A DNA stretch of 64,000 nt from Amycolatopsis dendrobii (GCF_014145675.1 NZ_JACGZW010000006.1:1-64000), one strand, 5' to 3'; positions 8,950 to 17,960 are shown, numbered from the stretch's first letter. Program-made: numbers and translations. The notes: generated from the letters alone by a model not told the origin.

Positions 8950-10294
8950 GGATGCGCTCCCAATCGGTCACAGCTCGCTCGTACGCTTCTCGCTCGATCC
9001 TCGCGGCGTTGAGGTAATGGTCGACTACATCGGCACCGAAGGCATCTCGCGCGATACGGCTGCCTTCGAGGACTTCAGCGGCTTCAGCAAGCGTGACCGG
9101 CACAGTGGGCTTGTCGGACGCGTACGCGTTGCCGACGAACTCAGGCTCCAACGGCAGTTCGTTCTCGATGCCGTGCAGCCCCGCAGCGACCATGGCGGCG
9201 ACAGCAAGGTACGGGTTGACGTCTCCACCGGGTACGCGGTTCTCGACGCGCAGGCCATCACCGTGCCCGACAACGCGCAACGCGCACGTACGGTTGTCCG
9301 TGCCCCACGCGATCGCTGTCGGCGCGAAGCTGCCAGGGACGTAACGCTTGTAGGAGTTGATGTTCGGGGCGAAGAAGTACGTCAGCTCGCGCAACGCATC
9401 CAGCTGTCCGGCGAGGAAGTGCTGCATCAGCTTCGAGAAGCCGTGATCGCCGTCGCCGGGAAGCACCGCTTCGCCGGACTTGCTGCGAAGGCTCAGATGG
9501 ATGTGGCAGGAGTTGCCTTCGCGTTCGTTGTACTTCGCCATGAACGTGAGGCTCTTGCCCTCTTGCGCGGCGATCTCCTTCGCACCATTCTTGTAGATGC
9601 CGTGGTTGTCGCAGGTCGCGAGCGCTTCGGCGTAACGGAAGGCGATCTCGTGCTGACCCGGGTTGCACTCGCCCTTCGCCGACTCCGGGTACAGGCCCGC
9701 GCCCGCCATCCCGTTGCGGATCCGGCGCAGCAGCGGCTCGATGCGCGCGGTGCCGAGCATGGAGTAGTCGACGTTGTACTGGTTGGACGGCTTGAGGTCG
9801 TGGTAGCGCTTGTCCCACGCGGACTCGTAGGAGTCGTCGAACACGATGAACTCGAGTTCGGTGCCCACGTACGCCTTGAGGTCGTGCTCGGCGAGCCGGT
9901 CGAGCTGACGGCGCAGCACCTGGCGCGGCGAAACGGAAACCGGGCCGCCCTGCACGCGCTCGACGTCCGCGAGCACCAGCGCGGTGCCCTCCTGCCACGG
10001 GATCTCCCGCAGCGTCGCGAAGTCCGGCCGGAGCACGAAATCGCCGTAGCCGCTCTGCCAGGACGAGATGTCGTAGCCGTCGACGGTGTTCATGTCGACG
10101 TCCACCGCGAGCAGGTAGTTGCACGCCTCGGTCGCGTGGCCGACGACCTCTTCGAGGAAGTACTCCGCCGAACAGCGCTTGCCCTGGAGCCGCCCCTGCA
10201 TGTCGGTGAGCGCGACGAGCACCGTGTCGATCGTGCCCGCCGTCACCCGTTCGCGGAGTTCTTCGAGCGTGAGCATTCCTCGCCTGGCCGCCAT
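8930..10294 (-). CDS. Glutamine synthetase-like gamma-glutamylamine ligase (GlnA4/GlnA3 type)
   Basis: A 454-residue type I-fold glutamine synthetase homologue. Recognisable blocks are GTELEFIVFD, NPGQHEIAF, GNSCHIHLSL, YFFAPNINSYKRYVPGSFAPT and ENRVPGGDVNPYLAVAAM. Such divergent paralogues in actinomycetes glutamylate polyamines or ethanolamine rather than ammonia. Gene order (synthetase-amidotransferase-aldehyde dehydrogenase-SDR) equals M. tuberculosis glnA4 (Rv2860c) to Rv2857c. An ATG 18 bases inside (MLTLEELRERV) is an alternative start. It is the first gene of its operon; the promoter region carries twin 22-bp elements. Confidence 0.92.
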   Translation of the reverse strand: MAARRGMLTLEELRERVTAGTIDTVLVALTDMQGRLQGKRCSAEYFLEEVVGHATEACNYLLAVDVDMNTVDGYDISSWQSGYGDFVLRPDFATLREIPWQEGTALVLADVERVQGGPVSVSPRQVLRRQLDRLAEHDLKAYVGTELEFIVFDDSYESAWDKRYHDLKPSNQYNVDYSMLGTARIEPLLRRIRNGMAGAGLYPESAKGECNPGQHEIAFRYAEALATCDNHGIYKNGAKEIAAQEGKSLTFMAKYNEREGNSCHIHLSLRSKSGEAVLPGDGDHGFSKLMQHFLAGQLDALRELTYFFAPNINSYKRYVPGSFAPTAIAWGTDNRTCALRVVGHGDGLRVENRVPGGDVNPYLAVAAMVAAGLHGIENELPLEPEFVGNAYASDKPTVPVTLAEAAEVLEGSRIARDAFGADVVDHYLNAARIEREAYERAVTDWERIRGFERL

Positions 10295-10305
10295 CGCATC
10301 GCCCC

Positions 10306-10393
10306 AAAGGTTCGGATCAGGTCCTTTGCGGCTTCTTCCTACCGGGCCGCCGGGTCCCGGTCAATCCGCTGAAAGGTATTTTGTTAGACCTTT
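10306..10393 (-). promoter_or_regulatory. Promoter and twin 22-bp AAAGG-N12-CCTTT elements of the glnA4-like operon
   Basis: Two 22-bp blocks begin AAAGGT and end CCTTT: 10306-10327 and 10372-10393. The upstream one has perfect AAAGGT/ACCTTT arms. Between them, read on the minus strand, lies a plausible sigma-70-type promoter: TTGACC (10364-10359), a 17-base spacer, and TAGGAA (10341-10336). One element lies downstream of the -10 and the other upstream of the -35, a layout that suits repression by looping. The regulator is not encoded next to the operon. Confidence 0.5.
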
Positions 10394-10532
10394 AAACGCG
10401 CGCTTCGCCGGCCTCACCCGCACGGCGCCTGCTATGTCCGGGTTGCCCGGCTGAGAAGATACTGTGAATCGGGTGCGTCCGGGACCAAATCCGCCGCCTC
10501 GCGCGTTGGACCGGGCAAGAGAGGTGAGAGGG

Positions 10533-11054
10533 ATGACTGAAGCATTCACGCAGACCACGTTAAGCCAGCAGCAGGCGCGGCCGCAGCTCCCGACGCTGCC
10601 CACCGGGTGGCCGATCGGGTCGTACGAGTCCTACGAACAGGCCCAGCAGGCCGTCGACCACCTCGCGCACGCTGATTTCCCGGTCACCGACGTCACGATC
10701 GTCGGGGTCCAGCCGATGCTGGTGGAGCGCATCGCGGGCAAGATGAGCTGGAGCCGGATGCTCAGCAGCGCGGCCATGTCCGGCGCGGTGTTCGGCCTGT
10801 TCCTGGGCCTGGTGCTGAGCATGCTCAACCCGGCCGCCGGGCTGCTGTCGATCGTGCTGGGCCTCGCCGCGGGTGTCGTGTTCAACGTCGCCTTCGGCGC
10901 ACTGGGCTACGCGGCGAACCGCAACAAGCGCGGGTTCATCTCGCAGAGCCAGCTGGTCGCGCAGCGCTACGACGTGCTGTCGCAGCCGCGCAACGCCGAG
11001 AAGGGCCGCCAGTTGCTGGCGGATCTGGCCGCGCGGTCGGCGTTCAACCACTGA
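10533..11054 (+). CDS. YflT/GSP17M-domain general stress protein
   Basis: A 173-residue protein. Residues ~25-75 (GSYESYEQAQQAVDHLAHADFPVTDVTIVG) match the YflT / general-stress-protein-17M domain. It is followed by two adjoining hydrophobic glycine-rich segments (about residues 85-135) that look like a membrane hairpin. The ATG of MTEAFTQTT is preceded by GAGAGG; an upstream in-frame start would add a poorly conserved leader. Function is unknown; a stress-responsive inner-membrane role is inferred from the domain. It stands alone between divergent and convergent genes. Confidence 0.8.
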   Translation: MTEAFTQTTLSQQQARPQLPTLPTGWPIGSYESYEQAQQAVDHLAHADFPVTDVTIVGVQPMLVERIAGKMSWSRMLSSAAMSGAVFGLFLGLVLSMLNPAAGLLSIVLGLAAGVVFNVAFGALGYAANRNKRGFISQSQLVAQRYDVLSQPRNAEKGRQLLADLAARSAFNH

Positions 11055-11230
11055 GTTCCGGCGACTCGCCTCCCGGGCGCCCGGGCCGTTCGCGGCCTGG
11101 GCGCCCGGTTTCGTGTTCGGCGGCTTCGCCGGGAGACACCGCCGGGACCTCACCACCAAGCGCGGCGCAGGCTCGGCGAGACCGGGCTGAGCGAAACCCG
11201 GCTCCGGCACCGGTTCGCGGTGACTGGGTC

Positions 11231-11274
11231 TCATGAGTGGCTGTGCCGGTTCTCAGCGGCACAGCCACTCATGA
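11231..11274. terminator. 18-bp perfect hairpin between convergent genes
   Basis: TCATGAGTGGCTGTGCCG (11231-11248) pairs perfectly with 11257-11274 around an 8-base loop. It lies between the YflT-type gene (plus) and the HAAS membrane gene (minus, stop at 11285), so it can serve both strands. The GAGTGGC phrase recurs in the hairpin at 23045-23090. Confidence 0.7.
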
Positions 11275-11284
11275 CCCCGCACGC

Positions 11285-12508
11285 CTACCTCGTCGGCTGA
11301 GCGGGCTTCGTCGGCGGAGCTGGGGTACCGGACGTCGCCGGAGCCTTCGGGATCACCGCCGCGAACGGCACCCCGGCGTCTTCCCGGCAGTAACCGCGAT
11401 AACCGTTGTAGCCGTTGACGTTCCCGTGGTCGTCCTGCACTCCTTCGACGACCTTCGGGCGCGGGAACTGGTTGTCCTGTCCCGTCATCTGGCTCGTTCC
11501 GGTGTCCTTCTCGCAGCCGTAGCGCGTGATCGTGAGCGGACGGCCGCGGTCGTCGTAGAGGTAGACGTTCTCCAGCGGTTTGCCGTTCGCGTCGAAAACG
11601 TACAGATTGGTCAGTTCGTGCTGGCCGTAGCGCAGCGACTCGTTGCCGTGGGAGTCCTGGTACATCGACGAGGCGTACGACGGCGTGGAATTCGACGAGT
11701 ACGAACGGTCGCGGACAAGTTTGACCGCCGCGCCGAGGCCGCCGAACGCGCTGCCCACCACGAACGCCGACACCGGCACCGCGATCCACAGCATCCGCCC
11801 GTCGGCCTTGATCCGCGGGCCCGCCCACATCACCAGGCCCGCGGCGACCAGCAGCACCGGCAGCAGCAGGACCGCGTGCAGGTCGCGGATCATCATCAGC
11901 AGCCCGAACGCCAGCAGCGCGAACGCGCACACCAGCCACCACGCCGGCTTCAGCGAGTTCAGGTAGGCGAACGCGCGTTCGGCCGACCGGTCCTCCCGCA
12001 TCGACTGCACCATCGCCCGTGCGCGGACGACCTCCGGCAACTCCCGCAACGCGCCGGTCCCGCGCAGCAGCAGGAACGCCACGCTCACCGCGAACACCGG
12101 GGCGAGCACGAGCATCCCGACCAGTACCTCGACGTCGAAGCGCACCGCGGCGGAGAACGCGACCAGCGCCGTCCCCAACGCACAGAACAGCAAGCCCCAC
12201 AAGGCAAACCGCGGCCCGGCCCGGCCCTGCTTCGCCGTCGGGAGCGCCTCGGTCGCCGCTTCCGGAACCGCCGGAGCGGGCGGGTATCCGCCGGACGCCC
12301 GCAGTTCGGCCGCATAGCTCTCCGGGGTGCCGAGCCGCGCGACGAGGTCCTCGACCCGCGCCGCCGCCCCGAGTTCCGTCTCCATCTCGGCCAGCTGCGG
12401 CCGGACGTCCTCGAGCAGTTCCTCGATCTCGTTCGCGGGCAGATCCGCGAGCGCGGTGCGCACCCTCGCCAGGTACGCCCGCGCGGCCGTCGGCTTGTCC
12501 GTGCTCAT
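11285..12508 (-). CDS. HAAS-domain multi-pass membrane protein
   Basis: A 407-residue protein. Residues ~8-75 (ARAYLARVRTALADLPANEI, then a Glu-rich helix and LVARLGTPESYAAEL) form a HAAS/DUF1700-type signalling domain. About six hydrophobic segments follow between residues ~100 and 270. A soluble, proline-rich extracytoplasmic C-terminus has two cysteines (RYGCEKD and GYCREDAG). The ATG has GAGAGG upstream. It lies 44 bases after a PadR regulator, the usual genomic partner of HAAS proteins. The ligand or signal is unknown. Confidence 0.85.
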   Translation of the reverse strand: MSTDKPTAARAYLARVRTALADLPANEIEELLEDVRPQLAEMETELGAAARVEDLVARLGTPESYAAELRASGGYPPAPAVPEAATEALPTAKQGRAGPRFALWGLLFCALGTALVAFSAAVRFDVEVLVGMLVLAPVFAVSVAFLLLRGTGALRELPEVVRARAMVQSMREDRSAERAFAYLNSLKPAWWLVCAFALLAFGLLMMIRDLHAVLLLPVLLVAAGLVMWAGPRIKADGRMLWIAVPVSAFVVGSAFGGLGAAVKLVRDRSYSSNSTPSYASSMYQDSHGNESLRYGQHELTNLYVFDANGKPLENVYLYDDRGRPLTITRYGCEKDTGTSQMTGQDNQFPRPKVVEGVQDDHGNVNGYNGYRGYCREDAGVPFAAVIPKAPATSGTPAPPTKPAQPTR

Positions 12509-12552
12509 GCTGCCTCTCCCCGATTCGTGCCGCGTTCCGCCTGTCCGCGCGG

Positions 12553-12876
12553 TCAGGCCCGCTCTTTCACCAAACTGTCCATAGTGGACGCGAAACTGTG
12601 CCACGTGCGCACCGATTCGGCGAGCCGTGCCCGGCCCCGCTCGTTCAAGCTGTAGTACTTGCGGTGCGGGCCTTCTTCGCTCGGAACCACGTAGGACGTC
12701 AGCAACCCCGCCTTGTACAGCCGCCGCAGCGTGCCGTACACCGATGCGTCCCCGACCTCGTCCAGGCCGGCGACGCGAAGTCTTCGCAGCACGTCGTAGC
12801 CGTAGCCGTCGTCGTCCCGCAGCACCGCGAGGACCGCCAGGTCCAGCACTCCCTTGAGCAGCTGACTGATCTCCAC
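12553..12876 (-). CDS. PadR-family transcriptional regulator
   Basis: A 107-residue winged-helix protein. It shows the PadR pattern: LLKGVLDLAVLAVL, GYGYDVLRRL, DASVYGTLRRLYKAGLL, and RKYYSLNERGRARL. The GTG start (VEISQLL) has GGAAGGAA upstream. PadR proteins usually repress the operon they head. Here the only downstream gene is the HAAS membrane protein, so the two likely form an autoregulated unit. Confidence 0.92.
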   Translation of the reverse strand: MEISQLLKGVLDLAVLAVLRDDDGYGYDVLRRLRVAGLDEVGDASVYGTLRRLYKAGLLTSYVVPSEEGPHRKYYSLNERGRARLAESVRTWHSFASTMDSLVKERA

Positions 12877-12997
12877 GGCGTTCCTTCCCCGGTCTTGCGC
12901 GAGAGACGGTACCACGCATAGCGCAGTAGTGTGCACGGCGAGCGGCCGAAGGGCGGTACCGCTGCCCGTTCTTCCGGTGCAGAGAGAGACCAACGGT

Positions 12998-13039
12998 GAG
13001 GTATACAACGTAGACATCGAGGTATACGGTGTAGACATG
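12998..13039 (+). promoter_or_regulatory. Tandem 21-bp operator overlapping the tetR start
   Basis: Two adjacent 21-bp units, GAGGTATACAACGTAGACAT at 12998 and GAGGTATACGGTGTAGACAT at 13019, are identical at 17 of 21 positions. Each contains a near-palindrome of the form GTATAC-N3-GTAGAC. The second unit ends on the ATG of the TetR gene. TACGGT at 13025-13030 is placed as a -10 six bases before that ATG, and no ribosome site is visible, so the mRNA may be leaderless and autoregulated. Confidence 0.65.
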
Positions 13040-13618
13040 CCTGAGATTCCGACTGCTGAACGGCTGGTGGCGGCGGCGCGCGAGATCGTCGCCGCCGAGG
13101 GGGCCGCCGCGGTGACCATGCGCCGGGTCGCCGAAGCCGCCGGAGTCACCGCGATGGCGATCTACCGGCATTACGCGAACCGCGAGGTCCTGCTGCGCGC
13201 GGTCGCCGACGCCACCGGGCGGGAACTGGGCGCGGCGTGGAAGGACCCGATGTCCGAGGGCGAGTGGACCGACCGGTACGACGCGCTGCTGGACGGGTTC
13301 CTGGATTTCGCGCTCGGTCAGCCGCACCTGTACCGCTTCCTGATGACCGACAGCTGGGCGCGCGCCCGGCTGTACCCGGACGGTTTCCGCGAACCCGGCT
13401 CGCCGCCGTTCACCGCATTGGTCCGGCTGATCGAAGACGGCATGCGCGAGGGCGTGCTGCGCGCCGACGACCCGCTGGAAGCCGCGTTGACCGTCAGCAG
13501 CCAGATGCAAGGCATGGTGCTGCACTACCTCGCCGGCCGGATGGGGACGACGGAACCCGAGTTCCGCGAGCTGTGCCGGCGTACTTCCCGGAGGGTTTTC
13601 TGTGGACTCAAAGCGTAA
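13037..13618 (+). CDS. TetR-family transcriptional regulator
   Basis: A 193-residue regulator. Its N-terminal helix-turn-helix reads RLVAAAREIVAAEGAAAVTM, then RRVAEAAGVTAMAIYRHYAN. The ATG of MPEIPTAERL is chosen because the reading frame upstream consists of the repeated operator. The gene overlaps the following Lnt-like gene by 17 bases, so it probably controls that gene as well as itself. The ligand is unknown; a membrane or lipoprotein stress signal would fit the partner gene but is a guess. Confidence 0.93.
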   Translation: MPEIPTAERLVAAAREIVAAEGAAAVTMRRVAEAAGVTAMAIYRHYANREVLLRAVADATGRELGAAWKDPMSEGEWTDRYDALLDGFLDFALGQPHLYRFLMTDSWARARLYPDGFREPGSPPFTALVRLIEDGMREGVLRADDPLEAALTVSSQMQGMVLHYLAGRMGTTEPEFRELCRRTSRRVFCGLKA

Positions 13619-15092
13619 TGCCCGCTGGCAGATCCCGGCCGCGTTGCTGTCTTCGGCAGCGCTCTTCTACTTCGGCACCGGACTCGCCCCGATCGCCGCG
13701 TTGACCTGGCTCGCGCCGTTTCCGGTGCTGCTGCTGGCAACCCGCGCCGGCGGCTGGACGGCCGCGGGCACCGCGTTCGGCGCGTTCCTGCTCGGCACCG
13801 CGAATATGTGGGCCTACCAAGCACATTCCGGCGACGAACCGTTGTGGCCGTTCGGGGCCGCCATCGACGTCGGGATGTCGCTGGTGTTCACGTTCGCGGT
13901 GTGGCTTTTCTGGGCTTTGACGCGCCGCCGCCGGACACTGCTGGCCAGCCTCGCCGCCCCGGCGGCGTGGACCGCCCTCCTGTACCTTGCCGCCGTCTCG
14001 AACCCGATGGGAATGATGGGTTCCCTCGCCAACGATCAAGGCGACGCACCGCTCGTGCTGCAAACCGCTTCGTGGGCGGGAATGTGGGGCGTCGAGTTTT
14101 TGGTGCTGCTGCCCGCCTGCGCGATCGCCGCGATGTGCGCGCCCGGAGCTTCTCGGCTGCGCACCGGTGTCGTCGCCGCACTCATCGTGGCGCTGTCCCT
14201 TGGCGGCGGCGCACTCAGGCTTTCCGGCACGAGCGGCCCGGCGGTACGGATGGCCGCGATCACGCAAAACGCCGGCTATCACTGGGGTCCTGAACTCGGC
14301 ACCGCTCGCGGCCGCGCCCTGGTGCGGGACTACATCGACCAGATCTCCGCCATGCCCGACGGCGTGCGGCTCATCGTATTGCCTGAAGCCGCTTTCAGTG
14401 CCGAAGAAGAATGGCCCGCCGCTCTGGTCGAGCCGATGCGACAGGCGGCCAAGACCCGTGGCGCCGCGATCGTGGCCGGCTTCGAGTACTACGACCGCCC
14501 CGCCACGCACAACTACGACTACGCACTGGCCTTCCCCGCCGACGGCTCAGCGCCCGCTCGCTATCTGAAGCACCACGACCTGGTGAGCCCGCCCGGCCGG
14601 GACCTCGTGTTCATTCCCGGCGCGGCCGTCTCGACCGGCTTGGTGATCTGCGGCGACACGACGTTCGCCTCCCCCAGCCGCGACTACGCCGCCGCCGGTT
14701 CGCGGATCCTCGCCATCCCGGCGGAACTGGCGGTCCCGCCGGGCAGCAACGACGAGGGCGGCTGGCAGCACACCCGCAACGCGCTGCTGCGTGGTGTCGA
14801 AAGCGGACAGTCGATAGCCCTCTCCGACGCGAACGGCAGCCTGATGCTGTCCGACGGCTACGGCCGCGTCCTCGGCGAAGCCCGCACCGGCGGCCCGTCC
14901 CCGTTCACAGCAGTCACCGCGGATGTCCCGGCTGGCCCCGGCGCGACGTTCCACACGCGCTTCGGCGACTGGTTCGCTTGGCTTTCGCTGGCGATTACCG
15001 TTGCCGGCTTGGTCTTCACTCGATCGCGGGCGGCTACGCGGCCCGCGCCCGCCGCTGACACCTCGGACACGAAAACGACGACCGGTTCATGA
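13602..15092 (+). CDS. Apolipoprotein N-acyltransferase-like membrane protein
   Basis: A 496-residue protein with an N-terminal block of about six hydrophobic helices (to ~205) and a periplasmic carbon-nitrogen-hydrolase domain, then a final helix near 460-480. The catalytic triad positions are occupied: E262 (VLPEAAFS), K323 ([12 protein letters not shown]) and C350 (VICGDTTF). Lnt enzymes N-acylate the lipoprotein cysteine. Here the residue after C-G is Asp, not the Glu of E. coli Lnt, so substrate use may differ. The GTG start follows GGAGGG by six bases and overlaps tetR. The 3' end overlaps fpg on the opposite strand by 59 bases. Confidence 0.85.
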   Translation: MDSKRNARWQIPAALLSSAALFYFGTGLAPIAALTWLAPFPVLLLATRAGGWTAAGTAFGAFLLGTANMWAYQAHSGDEPLWPFGAAIDVGMSLVFTFAVWLFWALTRRRRTLLASLAAPAAWTALLYLAAVSNPMGMMGSLANDQGDAPLVLQTASWAGMWGVEFLVLLPACAIAAMCAPGASRLRTGVVAALIVALSLGGGALRLSGTSGPAVRMAAITQNAGYHWGPELGTARGRALVRDYIDQISAMPDGVRLIVLPEAAFSAEEEWPAALVEPMRQAAKTRGAAIVAGFEYYDRPATHNYDYALAFPADGSAPARYLKHHDLVSPPGRDLVFIPGAAVSTGLVICGDTTFASPSRDYAAAGSRILAIPAELAVPPGSNDEGGWQHTRNALLRGVESGQSIALSDANGSLMLSDGYGRVLGEARTGGPSPFTAVTADVPAGPGATFHTRFGDWFAWLSLAITVAGLVFTRSRAATRPAPAADTSDTKTTTGS

Positions 15093-15894
15093 ACGGCTCC
15101 CGCCGGATCGGCGACCCGCACCGACGGCACGGCATCCCTTCCTGGCCGTACGCATCGAGCGAGCGCTCGAAATACCCCGACTGTCCGTTCACATTCACAT
15201 AAAGCGCGTCAAACGACGTCCCGCCCACCAGCAGTGCCGCGGACATCACGTCACTGGCCGCGGACAGCAGCGTTCGCCCCTGCGCGGCAGTGAGTTTCTC
15301 GGTCGGCCGAGACCAATGCAGCTTGGACCGCCACAACGCCTCGTCGGCATAGATGTTGCCCACTCCGGACACCAGCGTCTGGTCCAGCAGCGCACGCTTC
15401 ACCTCGGTCCGCCGCGACCGCAGCGCGCGCACCGCCGCTTCCGGGTCGAACTTCGGGTCCATCGGGTCCCGCGCGATGTGCGCGATCGTGCCGGGCAAGC
15501 TGTCGCCGTCGACCTCGACCAGTTCGTCCAGCGCCAGCCCGCCGAACGTCCGCTGGTCGACGAACCGCAGTTCCGGTCCGTCGTCGGCGAACCGGACCCG
15601 GACGCGCAGATGTTTCTCGTCCGGCGTGTCCTCGGGCTGCACCAGCATCTGGCCGCTCATGCCGAGATGCGCCAGCACCGCCTCGCCGTCGGACAGTTCC
15701 AGCCACAGGTATTTGCCGCGCCGCCGGGCCGCTTCGATCGTGACTCCGGCGAGCCGTCCGGTGAAGTCGGCGGCTCCTTGGGCATGCCGCCGGATGGCGC
15801 GGTCGTGCAACACCTCGACGGCCCGGACGGTACGACCGGCGACGTGCGCTTCGAGACCGGCGCGGACGGTCTCGACCTCGGGTAGTTCGGGCAT
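15034..15894 (-). CDS. fpg: Formamidopyrimidine-DNA glycosylase
   Basis: A 286-residue base-excision repair enzyme (MutM) that removes 8-oxoguanine and formamidopyrimidines. The catalytic N-terminus is [10 protein letters not shown], with the beta-elimination lysine in [11 protein letters not shown]. The H2TH region includes [20 protein letters not shown], and the C-terminal zinc finger has four cysteines (CRRCG ... CPRCQ). It is downstream of rnc with a 188-base gap that contains the rnc terminator. The order rnc-fpg is as in mycobacteria. Confidence 0.97.
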   Translation of the reverse strand: MPELPEVETVRAGLEAHVAGRTVRAVEVLHDRAIRRHAQGAADFTGRLAGVTIEAARRRGKYLWLELSDGEAVLAHLGMSGQMLVQPEDTPDEKHLRVRVRFADDGPELRFVDQRTFGGLALDELVEVDGDSLPGTIAHIARDPMDPKFDPEAAVRALRSRRTEVKRALLDQTLVSGVGNIYADEALWRSKLHWSRPTEKLTAAQGRTLLSAASDVMSAALLVGGTSFDALYVNVNGQSGYFERSLDAYGQEGMPCRRCGSPIRREPFMNRSSFSCPRCQRRARAA

Positions 15895-16033
15895 GCGCTC
15901 ATTCTGCCTGCCGTCACCGACAATTCCGGACCGGTGCCGCCGCGGAACCGCGAAGGCCGGTTCTCCGGCCCGGAAACCGGGGCCGCGAGAACCAGCGGGA
16001 CACAGCCGGAGCCGGTCGCGCCACCGACGAAAA

Positions 16034-16065
16034 CGGGGCCGGTCGACCTGAGTCGACCGGCCCCG
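16034..16065 (-). terminator. Rho-independent terminator of the rnc operon
   Basis: A 14-bp perfect stem, CGGGGCCGGTCGAC (16034-16047) against 16052-16065, has a 4-base loop. Read on the minus strand it is followed by GTTTTCG. It lies 17 bases past the rnc stop. Confidence 0.85.
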
Positions 16066-16082
16066 GGAAGAGTGAAAACGCG

Positions 16083-16823
16083 TCAGCTCGCGTCGTCGCC
16101 CGTGCCGAGTTCCTCCGACAGGGCCCGCCAAGCGGTCTCCGCGGCCTTCTGCTCGGCTTCCTTCTTCGTGGTGCCGTTGCCTTCGCCCAGTGCGCGGCCC
16201 GCCACCAGCACGGTGGCGGTGAATTCCTTGCGGTGGTCGGGACCGCTGTCCTCGACGCGGTACTCGGGCACGCCGAGTCCCCCGGAGGCGGTCAGCTCCT
16301 GCAGACTGGTCTTCCAGTCGAGGCCTGCCCCGCGCAGCGGAGCCTCGGCCAGCAACCCGTCGAAGAGGTGGTGCACGAGCTTGCGCGCGACCTCGATGCC
16401 GTGCGCGAGGTACGTGGCGCCGATGACGGCTTCGAGACCGTCGGCGAGGATGCTCGCCTTGTCCCGGCCGCCGGTGAGCTCTTCGCCCTTGCCCAGCAGC
16501 AGATGCGCCCCGAGCCCGCCCTCGCCGAGCCCGCGCGCGACGCCGGCCAGCGCGTGCATGTTGACGACGCTGGCGCGCAGCTTCGCGAGCTGCCCCTCGG
16601 GCAGGTCGGGGTGGGTGGTGTAGAGGTGGTCGGTGACGACGAGGCCGAGCACCGCGTCTCCGAGGAACTCCAGTCGCTCGTTCGGCGGCAGGCCGCCGTG
16701 CTCGTACGCGTACGAGCGGTGGGTGAGCGAAAGACGGAGCAGCTCGGGGTCGAGAACGACCCCGAGCGCCTCGAGCAACGATGCGGGATCGGCCGCGGGT
16801 CCTCCGACGGGCTTACCCCCCAT
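16083..16823 (-). CDS. rnc: Ribonuclease III
   Basis: A 246-residue double-strand-specific endoribonuclease that processes rRNA precursors. The signature [12 protein letters not shown] carries the metal-binding E52 and D56, followed by a C-terminal dsRNA-binding domain (about 165-240; [11 protein letters not shown] ... [14 protein letters not shown]). The ATG lies 14 bases after the rpmF stop, and the cluster sepIVA, yceD, rpmF, rnc, fpg is all on the minus strand. Confidence 0.97.
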   Translation of the reverse strand: MGGKPVGGPAADPASLLEALGVVLDPELLRLSLTHRSYAYEHGGLPPNERLEFLGDAVLGLVVTDHLYTTHPDLPEGQLAKLRASVVNMHALAGVARGLGEGGLGAHLLLGKGEELTGGRDKASILADGLEAVIGATYLAHGIEVARKLVHHLFDGLLAEAPLRGAGLDWKTSLQELTASGGLGVPEYRVEDSGPDHRKEFTATVLVAGRALGEGNGTTKKEAEQKAAETAWRALSEELGTGDDAS

Positions 16824-16837
16824 GGTCGGCTGCCCGC

Positions 16838-17020
16838 TCAGGCGGGCTCGACGACCTGGCGGCCGTTGTGCTGGCCGCAAGCCGGGCAAGCGACGTGCTG
16901 GATTTTCGGCTGGCGGCAGGCGCGGTTGGAGCAGGGCACCAGCTGAACCGGAGCCGCCTTCCACTGGCTGCGGCGGGAGCGCGTGTTGGATCGCGACATC
17001 TTCCGCTTCGGGACGGCCAC
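16838..17020 (-). CDS. rpmF: 50S ribosomal protein L32
   Basis: A 60-residue basic protein that begins [20 protein letters not shown] after the initiator and carries four cysteines in the pattern CSNRAC ... CPAC (zinc-ribbon type L32). The GTG start has AAGGAG eight bases upstream. The gap from yceD is 74 bases. yceD-rpmF linkage is widespread in bacteria. Confidence 0.96.
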   Translation of the reverse strand: MAVPKRKMSRSNTRSRRSQWKAAPVQLVPCSNRACRQPKIQHVACPACGQHNGRQVVEPA

Positions 17021-17094
17021 GAGTAGATCTCCTTCAAACGGTCTGCTCGCGGATGCGAGCGAACTTACTTCTCCCGGATCGAGCTGGACGCTCG

Positions 17095-17712
17095 TCAGGC
17101 TTGCTCTCCGGAGCCGTGCGCAGGCTTTTCGCCCGCGTTCTCGTCGAATCGCTCGACCAGCGCGGCCCACCGAGGGTCTATCTTCTCATGCCCGTGTCCG
17201 GGCTCGAGATCGGCCCACTTGACGCCGCATTCGATGCACAGTCCCGGGCAGTCCTCGCGGCACAGCGGGGCGAGCGGAAGCGCCAGCACCACGGCGTCGC
17301 GGACGGTCGGCTCGAGGTCGATCCGGTCGTCGACCAGGCGAGGGATCTCGTCCTCGTCGGTGGTCTCCTCGGTGGCCGAGCCCGGGTAGGCGAACAGCTC
17401 GGTGAGGTCGACCTCGACGTTCTCGGTGACCGGGTCGAGGCAGCGCGAGCACTCGCCGGTGGCGACCGCCGCGGCGGTGCCGGTGACGAGGACGCCCTCG
17501 ACGACGGACTCGAGCATCAGGTCGAGCTCGACCGGCTCGCCTTCGCGGATTTCGAGCACGCCGGGCACGCCGAGCGAGGTCGGCACGGGCGCGCTGCGGC
17601 GCAGCTCCCGGCTGAGTCCCGCGCGGCGGCCGAGCTCACGGGTGTCGACCACCCACGGGCTGCGGTCGTCGAGTTGCGCGGGGCGGGGGTTCTGGGCAGG
17701 GTTTTCGGACAT
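17095..17712 (-). CDS. YceD/DUF177 family protein
   Basis: A 205-residue protein of the YceD/DUF177 family, linked in plants and bacteria to 23S rRNA accumulation. Typical features are [10 protein letters not shown] (about residue 87) and the cysteine cluster [13 protein letters not shown] (about 150-162), which may bind zinc. It precedes rpmF, the classic neighbour of this family. Function is inferred from the family. Confidence 0.93.
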   Translation of the reverse strand: MSENPAQNPRPAQLDDRSPWVVDTRELGRRAGLSRELRRSAPVPTSLGVPGVLEIREGEPVELDLMLESVVEGVLVTGTAAAVATGECSRCLDPVTENVEVDLTELFAYPGSATEETTDEDEIPRLVDDRIDLEPTVRDAVVLALPLAPLCREDCPGLCIECGVKWADLEPGHGHEKIDPRWAALVERFDENAGEKPAHGSGEQA

Positions 17713-17859
17713 CGCCTACCAGCGTACGCAGCCCTCGCAACCGCGTTGGAGGTGGCCGGACCTGGCGAGTGCCGACGCGGCCGGAACCGTGACCGGCACC
17801 CGCGGGGCCACAGTGCCGGGCGGTACCGGATGCGCGGCGCGTGCGCGGCGGGTCATGCG

Positions 17860-17908
17860 CCCCAATGTGGCATTGGGTGCATCTGACGCACCCAATGCCA
17901 CATTGGGG
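17860..17908. terminator. 21-bp nested palindrome downstream of sepIVA
   Basis: A perfect 21-bp stem (17860-17880 with 17888-17908) surrounds a 7-base loop. Each arm is itself nearly self-complementary (CCAATG-TGG-CATTGG). It lies 52 bases past the sepIVA stop on the minus strand and upstream of yceD, so it may separate the two transcripts. There is no T-tract. Confidence 0.6.
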
Positions 17909-17960
17909 TTTTCTCAGTAGCTGTGGTGTGCGGCCTCGCGCCCGGCTGCGAGGCGGGAAC

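Noticed and set aside
12929-13036. Longer TetR reading from a start at 12929.
   Set aside because: The added residues are translated operator repeats (VYNVD..VYGVD), not protein homology.
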